Assembly: GCA_022425445.1 (NCBI GenBank) | Contig: JAKMFM010000231.1 | Location: 1-11,867, forward strand | DNA from: Planktomarina sp. | GTDB lineage: Bacteria > Pseudomonadota > Alphaproteobacteria > Rhodobacterales > Rhodobacteraceae | Reading direction: 5' to 3' | Length of the DNA: 11,867 nucleotides | Shown: positions 5,512 to 11,867 of the stretch, piece by piece | Layout: each line of letters opens with the position of its first letter | How positions within the stretch are numbered: the stretch's first letter is position 1 | The notes under the pieces: model-generated | What the model was told of the DNA's origin: nothing | Databases searched by the model: none | What the model saw: the letters and a program-made list of their open reading frames with translations, nothing else | Made by a program: the position numbers and the translations under genes

Positions 5512-8280
5512 TTAGCCGCGTGACCACCAACCGCGTTTTTTGGGCGCAGCCGGTTTTTCGGGTTCAGGCTCGGCGGCCACGGGTGCAGGATCTACCTGTG
5601 CATCAGGCGTCGCAACCGCCTCTAGCACCGGCTCAGGCGCCGCAGATTCTAGAGCCCCAGATTCAGCCGGTGCGTCAGCCGAGGTCTCGTCGACAGGCGC
5701 TTGCTTTTTCGCGGCAGGCTTGCGCACGCGCTTGGGTTTTGTTGCAGGTTTTTCAACTGCGAGCTCTTGCGCCGCCGCCTCAGGCACATCCCCCTCGTCG
5801 GCCACAGCGGCTGGAGCGATGTCTTGCGCTGCCGCGGCCTCTTCAGCTTCACGTTGCGCTTTGGTCTTGCGCGGTTTGCGCACCCGTTTGGGTTTTTCAA
5901 CGGCCGCTGTTTCCGCCACAACCGCAGCATCCCCCTCATCCGCAGCAGACTCTTGCACGGCAGCAGCAGCCACCTCTTCAGACTGTGGCTCAGAGTTTTC
6001 CTCAACCAGCTTAGCTTTCAGCCCGCTGTGCGTTCGGCGACGCCGCTTGGGCTTGTCCGCTTCGCCGTCACTTTCAACAGAAGGCACCTCAGCCGGCGCC
6101 TCGTCTTGGGTTCCATCCTCTTGGCGCTGGTCACCAGCTGAGACATCGCTGCCCCCCCGCCGCCGACGCCGACGCCGACGCCGCTTCTTCGGACCATCCC
6201 CATCTTCTGTGCTCACAACAGCCTCAATCGCATCAGCCTGATCGTCTTCTTGACCTTGCTCATCAATTTCTTCCATCAGAGCAAAATCCACCGAACTGAC
6301 CGTCGTGGTGCTGACCGGAACAATGCGCGTGGCCGTTTTGAACTTCTCGATCGTGTAATCGGGGCTTATCAAGACTGGATCCGCCTCAATCCGCACGGCC
6401 ATCCCATGGCGTTGCTCAATCTGGCTGATATGTTCACGCTTTTGGTTGATCAAGAAATTGGCAATGCTGATTGGCGCTTTGATCAACACCTCTTTGGAAC
6501 GGGCCCGCCCGCCTTCCTCTTCCAACTCACGAAGAATAGTAAGCCCCAGACTGTCTTGTGAACGGATCAGGCCAGTACCGTGGCAATGGGCGCAAGGCTG
6601 CGTGCTGGCTTCCAACATGCCTGGGCGCAATCGCTGACGGCTCATTTCCATCAAGCCAAAGCCAGAAATCCGCCCCACTTGAATGCGCGCACGATCAGAT
6701 TGCAACTTATCTTTCAGGCGTTTTTCAACAGCGATATTGTTACGGCGTTCATCCATGTCGATAAAATCAATCACGATCAACCCTGCTAAATCGCGCAAGC
6801 GCAATTGACGCGCCACCTCTTCGGCAGCCTCCAGATTGGTGTTCAAAGCGGTCTGCTCAATGCTGCCCTCTTTGGTCGCACGGCCAGAGTTTACATCGAC
6901 GGCCACCAACGCCTCTGTAATGCCGATCACCAGATAGCCACCAGATTTCAGCTGCACCGTCGGGTTAAACATTCCATCCATGAAAGATTCGACCTGAAAG
7001 CGCGCAAAGAGCGGCATCGAATCCACGTAATGCTTCACGTTTTTGGCGTGGGACGGCATGATCATTTTCATAGTGTCTTTAGCGTTGCGATAGCCCACCG
7101 CACCTTCCACCAAAACTTCGTCAATATCCCGGTTATAAAGATCACGAATCGAACGTTTGATGAGATCCCCCTCTTCATAAATCGCCGCTGGAGCGGACGA
7201 TTTCAGGGTGAGCTCACGAATCTGTTCCCACATGCGTTGTAGGTATTCGTAATCGCGTTTGATTTCGGTCTTAGTACGCTTAGCACCCGCCGTTCGCACA
7301 ATCAAACCAGCGCCTTCGGGCACAACAATTGTGGTCGCAATTTCTTTAAGTTTCTTGCGGTCAGCGGCATTGGTAATTTTACGGCTGATCCCACCACCGC
7401 GCGCCGTGTTTGGCATCAAAACGCAATAGCGCCCAGCGAGCGATAAATAGGTCGTCAAAGCCGCGCCTTTGTTGCCGCGCTCTTCTTTAACCACTTGGAT
7501 CAACATGATTTGGCGCACTTTGATCACTTCTTGAATCTTGTAGCGCCGCGGACGTGGCTTGCGCACTGGGCGCACATCGTCACTGTCATCTTCCTGCGCC
7601 ACAGATTCGATGCCGTCGTCTGCCAGATCATCATCATCTTGATCTTGGTCATCCGAGTTTACCACAGCTTTCGGCGCGACCTCTGGCTCTATCGCCCCCT
7701 CCGCTTCCGCAGGTGCGGCATCAGGCTCCGGGGCAACATCTGCTGTGTCGGGCTCCTCAGCGGATGCAGGGGCAGACGCAGACTGATTGTCGTCTACCAA
7801 AGACGATGCGTCCTCCGCCTCTGCATCAGCGGAGAGATCAATCGTCTCCATCCCATCAACCCCATCAACCGAGGTCACATCCCGAGTTTCAATCGGATCC
7901 GAACTGTGCTGCGCGGCCGGGTTCCCCCGGCGTTTCCTTGTGCGCTTGGGCTTTTGCGCTTCTTGCTCCGCTTCCGCCGCCATGGCTTCCGCATAGGCTT
8001 TTTCTTCAGCCTTCAGAGCTTCACGATCCGCAACCGGTATCTGATAGTAATCCGGATGAATTTCAGAAAAAGCTAAAAACCCGTGGCGATTTCCTCCGTA
8101 GTCCACAAAAGCAGCTTGCAACGAGGGTTCAACCCGCGTCACTTTTGCCAAATATATATTGCCTGCTATTTGCCGTTTATTTTGTGATTCAAAGTCAAAT
8201 TCATCAACTTTGTTTCCGTCCACCACCACCACACGGGTTTCTTCCGCGTGTGTGGCATCGATAAGCATCTTTTTTGCCAT
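5512..8280 (-). CDS. rne: Ribonuclease E
   Basis: The essential endoribonuclease that starts mRNA decay, processes rRNA and tRNA, and scaffolds the RNA degradosome. It has 922 residues from the start MAKKMLIDATHAEETR. In-frame GTG (8298) and ATG (8295) starts would add six or five residues, but MAKK is the usual beginning. The S1 RNA-binding domain begins at about 38-78, is interrupted by an acidic insertion (about 80-249), and resumes with IQEVIKVRQIMLIQVVKEE. The catalytic core has likely metal ligands D462 (VAVDVNSG) and D505 (VIDFIDMD), and the Zn-link CAHCHGTG with C563/C566 for tetramerisation. The tail after about 655 is disordered, with nine consecutive Arg at 700-708 and KPKR modules at 743, 796 and 848. 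It ends KKRGWWSRG, resembling the GWW PNPase-binding motif known from Caulobacter. A long structured leader precedes it and a strong terminator follows. Confidence 0.97.
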   Translation of the reverse strand: MAKKMLIDATHAEETRVVVVDGNKVDEFDFESQNKRQIAGNIYLAKVTRVEPSLQAAFVDYGGNRHGFLAFSEIHPDYYQIPVADREALKAEEKAYAEAMAAEAEQEAQKPKRTRKRRGNPAAQHSSDPIETRDVTSVDGVDGMETIDLSADAEAEDASSLVDDNQSASAPASAEEPDTADVAPEPDAAPAEAEGAIEPEVAPKAVVNSDDQDQDDDDLADDGIESVAQEDDSDDVRPVRKPRPRRYKIQEVIKVRQIMLIQVVKEERGNKGAALTTYLSLAGRYCVLMPNTARGGGISRKITNAADRKKLKEIATTIVVPEGAGLIVRTAGAKRTKTEIKRDYEYLQRMWEQIRELTLKSSAPAAIYEEGDLIKRSIRDLYNRDIDEVLVEGAVGYRNAKDTMKMIMPSHAKNVKHYVDSMPLFARFQVESFMDGMFNPTVQLKSGGYLVIGITEALVAVDVNSGRATKEGSIEQTALNTNLEAAEEVARQLRLRDLAGLIVIDFIDMDERRNNIAVEKRLKDKLQSDRARIQVGRISGFGLMEMSRQRLRPGMLEASTQPCAHCHGTGLIRSQDSLGLTILRELEEEGGRARSKEVLIKAPISIANFLINQKREHISQIEQRHGMAVRIEADPVLISPDYTIEKFKTATRIVPVSTTTVSSVDFALMEEIDEQGQEDDQADAIEAVVSTEDGDGPKKRRRRRRRRRGGSDVSAGDQRQEDGTQDEAPAEVPSVESDGEADKPKRRRRTHSGLKAKLVEENSEPQSEEVAAAAVQESAADEGDAAVVAETAAVEKPKRVRKPRKTKAQREAEEAAAAQDIAPAAVADEGDVPEAAAQELAVEKPATKPKRVRKPAAKKQAPVDETSADAPAESGALESAAPEPVLEAVATPDAQVDPAPVAAEPEPEKPAAPKKRGWWSRG

Positions 8281-8298
8281 TATATCCACTTGCATCAC

Positions 8299-8364
8299 TC
8301 AGCCGCCCCCCTGAAAGGAAGCCGGAACCGAAGGGATGTCTATTAAGGGCGATGCACGCAACAT
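8299..8364 (-). CDS. Possible upstream ORF in the rne leader
   Basis: A 21-codon ORF starts with ATG at 8364, inside the leader inverted repeat, and ends with TGA at 8299-8301. It is in the same frame as rne, and its stop is followed immediately by GTG and ATG codons. There is no Shine-Dalgarno before its ATG, so expression is doubtful. If it is translated, ribosomes crossing it would melt the inverted repeat and could reinitiate at rne. Confidence 0.2.
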   Translation of the reverse strand: MLRASPLIDIPSVPASFQGGG

Positions 8365-8374
8365 GGGGGCGGCT
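8301..8374 (-). repeat. 10-bp perfect inverted repeat bracketing the end of the rne leader
   Basis: AGCCGCCCCC at 8301-8310 is the exact reverse complement of GGGGGCGGCT at 8365-8374, with 54 bases between. In the rne transcript the pairing would be all or nearly all G-C. It would bury the G-rich stretch that is the only Shine-Dalgarno-like sequence ahead of the GTG/ATG codons at 8298 and 8295, leaving the MAKK ATG just downstream of the stem. Confidence 0.6.
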
Positions 8375-8527
8375 CAACGGCCTGCCTTCATCCAATGTTA
8401 TAGCCTGAGCCTGTGTCATCGCGTTGCTTTCTGTGACAGGATTTCTTCTGCCTGTTAACTGCCCTTGTCTTCGATCACATCTAAAAACCAGGGTCATCTC
8501 TCGTGGCTCGTGAAAGCCATTTTCCGT

Positions 8528-8565
8528 CGCAGCCTCGCGCATTTTATAACGCGCATAAGACTGCG
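8528..8565 (-). ncRNA. Compound stem-loop in the rne leader
   Basis: On the minus strand, an outer 5-bp stem CGCAG/CTGCG (8561-8565 with 8528-8532) encloses an asymmetric 6/4 internal loop. An inner 7-bp stem GCGCGTT/AATGCGC with an ATAA tetraloop follows (8537-8554). One inner pair is G-U on the minus strand but A-C on the plus strand, which favours a role in minus-strand RNA. A T7 tract lies just 5' of it. This is a leader element, not a separate RNA gene, as far as can be told. Confidence 0.45.
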
Positions 8566-8612
8566 AAAAAAACCAATCGCTTACGGTATCTTGCAACCAT
8601 AGAGCTACAAGG

Positions 8613-8642
8613 ACTTTAAAGGGGAAGCGGGGGGGAAGACAA
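8613..8642 (-). promoter_or_regulatory. Tentative rne promoter
   Basis: On the minus strand TTGTCT (8637-8642) is followed after 17 bases by TTAAAG (8614-8619), with the alternative TAAAGT at 8613-8618. The spacing is right but the -10 match is poor. It would give a leader of about 325 bases. It is the best pair I found in this gap, not a confident call. Confidence 0.22.
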
Positions 8643-8766
8643 TGGCTAAATACACTTGGCCGGGCAATCTCTTGCGGCGAGCGGCGTCTTGGGGATCCGA
8701 CTGGCAAAAAAACGATTAATTTCCTGAGATCATAGCCGCCATCCCCCTGCCCTTCGCGCGCGGATT

Positions 8767-10101
8767 TCAGCCGATATAATCCGCGCGGGTGAGGCCATAC
8801 TTCGCCATTTTCTCGTTCAAAGTTCGGCGTGGCAAGCAAAGCTCTTCCATCACACTCGCGATAGAGCCTCGGTGCCGACGCATGGTATTATCGATCAACA
8901 TGCGTTCAAATGCCTCGACATATTCTTTGAGCGGCTTGCCTTCTGTGGTCATCACGGGGCGGTCGTCATCGCCCTCAGCCATTAAAAGCGAAGCGATGGT
9001 GCCATTGCCTCTGCGGCTTTGCAGCACCGCCCGCTCGGCCACATTTATCAGCTGGCGCACATTTCCAGGCCAGGGGGCCTGAAGCAATTGCGCCGCCTCT
9101 TGCGCCGTCACGCTGGGACTGTCGCATCCGTATTCTTCCGCAAATTGATCGGTATAGCGCGTAAAGAGCGTTAAAATATCCTCCCCACGCGTACGCAGGG
9201 GCGGCAATTCAATGCGCAAGCTCGCCAAGCGGTAGTATAGGTCAGGACGCAACACGTCTTCGCAGGTCTTTCCCTGTTCTTGCAGATTACAAATTGCAAT
9301 TATACGGGTTTCAGAGGGATCACCCTGGGCATTGATGGCTTTGAGCAGGCGCGATTGCGCCTGGTGACTCAAAGCCTCAATATCCTCTAGTACCAAGGTT
9401 CCGCCCCTTGCGGCTACTAAGACCGGCAGGCGATCTTCTTCACCCGCAGGACCAAATAAGCGCCGCAAGATGGTCTCTTCCTCCTCGCCCGCGCAAGAAA
9501 AGAGAATAAATTTCTTGCGGGCCCTTGCGGAAACCGCATGCAGCGCATGGGCCACGAGAGTTTTACCCGTACCGGTTTCGCCCTCGATGAGTACATGGCC
9601 ATCCGCTTGCCCGAGATCCAAAATATCCTCGCGCAATCGCTCCATAACGTCATTGGCGCCAACGAGCTTCTCCATAATCGAGCTGCCCGAAGACAGTTCG
9701 CAGCGCAGTTGCCGATTGTCCAACACCAAACGTCGCGCCCGCGTCGCTTTCTTGGCCAAATCTGTCATTGTATCGGGGTTAAACGGCTTTTCTAAGAAAT
9801 CGAAAGCGCCCATGCGCATGGCCTCAACCGCCATAGGAACATCCCCATGCCCCGTGATCATGATCACCGGCAAATTGCTATCTATGCCTTTCACTTTGCG
9901 TAGAAATTGCATGCCATCCATGCCAGGCATTTTGATATCTGTCACAATAATACCGGGATAATCTGCGCTCAAACCCTTAAGCGCATCCCCGGCTGAGGCG
10001 AAGGTCTCTGTCTCAAAGCCAGACAGGGCCAACCATTGGCTGATGGATTGCCGCATATCTTGCTCATCATCTATGATTGCAATTTTTATCGCCTGGGCCA
10101 T
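8767..10101 (-). CDS. dctD: DctD-like NtrC-family response regulator lacking GAFTGA
   Basis: Response regulator of the DctB/DctD type, 444 residues. The receiver domain (about 5-118) has acidic pocket D11/D12, phospho-acceptor D55 in IIVTDIKMPGMDG, T83 and K105 in LEKPF. The AAA+ domain (about 138-365) has Walker A GETGTGKT (174-181), arginine-finger segment LRPDLYYRL (R285, R291) and sensor II WPGNVRQ (R349). A Fis-type helix-turn-helix lies at about 408-435. The GAFTGA loop that contacts sigma-54 is absent: LFG (215-217) is followed by 15 unrelated residues before GGTLVLED. Walker B reads LED where DE is usual. ATG 10101 is 7 bases after GAGG and 2 bases after the dctB stop; an in-frame TTG at 10107 is less likely. 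Its partner is the adjacent DctB. The target operon is not in the window, and the exact dicarboxylate role is inferred from family resemblance. Confidence 0.85.
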   Translation of the reverse strand: MAQAIKIAIIDDEQDMRQSISQWLALSGFETETFASAGDALKGLSADYPGIIVTDIKMPGMDGMQFLRKVKGIDSNLPVIMITGHGDVPMAVEAMRMGAFDFLEKPFNPDTMTDLAKKATRARRLVLDNRQLRCELSSGSSIMEKLVGANDVMERLREDILDLGQADGHVLIEGETGTGKTLVAHALHAVSARARKKFILFSCAGEEEETILRRLFGPAGEEDRLPVLVAARGGTLVLEDIEALSHQAQSRLLKAINAQGDPSETRIIAICNLQEQGKTCEDVLRPDLYYRLASLRIELPPLRTRGEDILTLFTRYTDQFAEEYGCDSPSVTAQEAAQLLQAPWPGNVRQLINVAERAVLQSRRGNGTIASLLMAEGDDDRPVMTTEGKPLKEYVEAFERMLIDNTMRRHRGSIASVMEELCLPRRTLNEKMAKYGLTRADYIG

Positions 10102-10103
10102 CT

Positions 10104-11867
10104 TCAATCCTCATCGTTCTGGTTATCGATAATCGGCAGCGTCACCTCAAAGACAGCGCCCGATTGTTCACTGTTGCGCGCCACCAAACGTCCCCCGAGA
10201 TCCGATACAATCCCCGAAGAGATCGCCAACCCAAGCCCAACCCCATCTCCGGGCTTTTTGGTGGTAAAAAACGGCTCAAACAGATCATCAAGATCTGAAA
10301 TCCCTTCGCCGTTGTCCCGCACGGTCAAAGTCGCTGTCTCACCGCCGATCAGCAAAAGCTCGATCTCAGGGGTATCGATCATCGAAGTGGCATCCAATGC
10401 ATTGCGCAGCAAGTTGACAACAACCTGCTCCAACCGCAGTTGGTCCCCTAAAATCATAACCGGCGCGCTTGGCAATGATGTAGATAAGGAGACCTGCCGC
10501 GATTTCAGTTGCGGCTCCATGATTTCCAATGCCCCGTTCAGAGCCGCGCGCACATCCACTGGCACCAAATCATCGCCGCCCTTACGCGCATAGGATTTAA
10601 GTTGACGGGTTATCGCGCTCATACGGCCAATGAGATCGTCAATCCGTTGAAAAGAACTTAAAGCCTCGTCCATCCGTTTGCGTTGCAGCAACAGCTTGGC
10701 CCCCGCAAGGTAGGTCTTCATAGCGGCCAAAGGCTGATTCAGCTCATGGCTAACCGCCGCTGACATCTCCCCCAAGGCGGCCAATTTTGATGACTGCGCC
10801 AGAGTTTGCTCCGCCACTTGCAGGTTTTTTTCGACCTTTTGACGCTCCGAAATTTCCCGTTGCAGGCGCAGGTTGAGTTGCCGCAGGTCATCCGATTCTT
10901 GTTGAAAAAACAGCGCACGTGTTAATGTTTGCCGAGACAATTGATAAAATGCCAACGCAAAAAGGATTGAAAACCCCATGATCTCAAGGGCCAACACCGC
11001 ATTCACCCTTTGGCGAATTCCACCATAAGTCGTGAACAAAACCATGTTCCACCCTCGAAACGGCACCCGCAATTCGCGCCGCATTACCGCCCGCCCCTGC
11101 ACATAGGCATCGGCCGGTAGGGCTGTCCAATCTTGTGTGGCGCGAATGGCGCGCTCTATTGCACTGGGCGCCGAACGCAACGCCAAGGCCTGGTCTTCGG
11201 GCAGCCCGATCCAAGTTTTTTCTGTAGCCAAAACAATCGGCCCATTGGGAAGTGTCACAATCACCGCGTCCGAGATCCCTGCCCAAGCCGATTGAAACTT
11301 GCGCAAATCCACCTCAACCACGATCACACCGAGCGTCTTGTTATTGGCCACGACGCGGCGCGAATAGGCAAAATCATACCCGCCCGTCTCCATCTGATGC
11401 GTCGTGAACACGGTTTCACTGGCCCGAGCCGCCTCGACAAAATGTGGCAAATTGCGCTGGATTTCTCCCAATCGATTGCGATCTGTCGCCGCCACGACGC
11501 GGCCATCCAAATCCAACAGCAAAATCGCCGCCGCGCCGATTTCGTCTACAAATGACAGCAAGCGTTGTGAGGTGCGCTGATAATCTCGTGAGCTCAATGC
11601 CCCGACCAGCTCCGCATCACTGCTGAGCAACCTCGGTACAATTGAGTTGCGTTGCAGTTCGCTGACCATATTGCCAGAGTATAACGCCAAGCGTAGCTGG
11701 GCACGCTGGAGGGTCGATTGCGTGAACCGAGCGGTCAGAAATTGGTTGGTAAAATATACTGTCGCAACCGCGATCAAGAAAATCGTCACCAAAGCGATCC
11801 GCACGCGCCAAGACAGGTTGGCGACACGCGGTGCGAGTGTTTCGGAATTTTCTGTAACGGAAGACAT
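10104..11867 (-). CDS. dctB: DctB-like sensor histidine kinase
   Basis: A membrane sensor kinase that would phosphorylate the adjacent DctD-like regulator. DctB proteins sense periplasmic C4-dicarboxylates. The 587 residues show a transmembrane helix at about 22-42, a periplasmic region of about 250 residues (45-290) matching the double-PAS/Cache sensor size of DctB, and a second helix at about 291-310. A coiled coil follows at about 320-365, then the HisKA dimerisation helix with phospho-acceptor H374 (AVSHELNQPLAAMKTYL). The ATPase domain has the N box NLLRNALDA (N489), G1 DNGEGI (518-523), F box FEPFFTTK and G2 GVGLGLA. The ATG coincides with the last bases of the window, so an upstream extension cannot be excluded, but the N-terminus looks natural. 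The gene ends 2 bases before dctD, in one operon whose promoter lies outside the window. Confidence 0.9.
   Translation of the reverse strand: MSSVTENSETLAPRVANLSWRVRIALVTIFLIAVATVYFTNQFLTARFTQSTLQRAQLRLALYSGNMVSELQRNSIVPRLLSSDAELVGALSSRDYQRTSQRLLSFVDEIGAAAILLLDLDGRVVAATDRNRLGEIQRNLPHFVEAARASETVFTTHQMETGGYDFAYSRRVVANNKTLGVIVVEVDLRKFQSAWAGISDAVIVTLPNGPIVLATEKTWIGLPEDQALALRSAPSAIERAIRATQDWTALPADAYVQGRAVMRRELRVPFRGWNMVLFTTYGGIRQRVNAVLALEIMGFSILFALAFYQLSRQTLTRALFFQQESDDLRQLNLRLQREISERQKVEKNLQVAEQTLAQSSKLAALGEMSAAVSHELNQPLAAMKTYLAGAKLLLQRKRMDEALSSFQRIDDLIGRMSAITRQLKSYARKGGDDLVPVDVRAALNGALEIMEPQLKSRQVSLSTSLPSAPVMILGDQLRLEQVVVNLLRNALDATSMIDTPEIELLLIGGETATLTVRDNGEGISDLDDLFEPFFTTKKPGDGVGLGLAISSGIVSDLGGRLVARNSEQSGAVFEVTLPIIDNQNDED

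Larger units (their letters stand above)
8281..8766 (-). promoter_or_regulatory. rne promoter and long structured 5' leader
   Basis: The 486 bases between dctD and rne carry no convincing gene. They hold, in minus-strand order, a T7 run at 8707-8713 without a preceding GC-rich stem, a tentative promoter near 8613-8642, a compound stem-loop at 8528-8565, a short in-frame ORF at 8299-8364, and a 10-bp inverted repeat that ends 20 bases before the MAKK start. In E. coli the rne leader is about 360 bases and mediates RNase E autoregulation (established). A comparable role here is inferred from position and structure only. Confidence 0.55.

Noticed and set aside
6157..6183. Tandem 6-bp repeat of alternating CGT and CGG codons
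   Set aside because: It simply encodes the poly-arginine run in the RNase E tail; too short to call a separate repeat.
5493..6241. Long plus-strand frames opposite the 3' end of rne (173 and 233 codons)
   Set aside because: They mirror the low-complexity Ala/Glu/Lys/Arg tail of RNase E and give Pro/Gln- or Ser/Ala-rich peptides; no start signals.
7495..8264. Plus-strand frames opposite the RNase E N-terminal half (193 and 236 codons)
   Set aside because: Antisense shadows of the acidic S1 insertion; rich in Arg, Leu, Pro and His with no motifs.
8204..8839. Minus-strand open frame of 211 codons spanning the dctD-rne gap
   Set aside because: It overlaps both dctD and rne in another frame, has no recognisable domain, and the peptide looks like translated non-coding leader. 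Conservation testing would settle it.

Overview
The window looks like a chromosomal segment from an alphaproteobacterium of the Rhodobacterales, most likely the roseobacter group. The grounds are the protein sequences themselves: an RNase E with a long acidic insertion in its S1 domain and a C-terminal GWW motif, a six-helix CcdA, a DctB/DctD-like pair, and moderate GC content. No database search was possible, so the genus is not assigned. No rRNA, tRNA, CRISPR array, insertion sequence, phage gene or toxin-antitoxin pair is visible.

Layout. (1) 1-641, minus strand: phosphoglycolate phosphatase (gph), cut at its 3' end by the window edge. (2) 760-3947, plus strand: glmU and glmS, 11 bases apart. 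Together with a phosphoglucosamine mutase encoded elsewhere, they make UDP-N-acetylglucosamine for peptidoglycan and LPS. (3) 3944-4253: a disturbed patch. It holds a 30-codon ORF overlapping the glmS stop and, on the other strand, what appears to be the first ~40 codons of a lost gene. (4) ccdA on the minus strand and a small tusA-like gene on the plus strand, divergently arranged; both are thiol or sulfur proteins. (5) A strong bidirectional terminator at 5459-5488 between the convergent tusA-like gene and rne. (6) rne (RNase E) on the minus strand, preceded by a 486-base non-coding leader with RNA-like secondary structure. (7) A dctB-dctD two-component operon on the minus strand, 2 bases apart, reading toward rne. 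The C4-dicarboxylate transporter that such a pair usually controls is not in the window.

Most of the window is core housekeeping content, and I do not see a new multi-gene system. Three observations deserve follow-up. The DctD-like regulator has a Walker A site but lacks the GAFTGA loop needed to engage sigma-54, and it carries an inverted Walker B acidic pair. The rne leader contains two candidate RNA structures, one of which would sequester the region next to the start codon, and a short in-frame upstream ORF; this suggests autoregulation evolved along a different structural route from the enterobacterial leader. The glmS-ccdA gap looks like a deletion scar joining pieces of two former genes.
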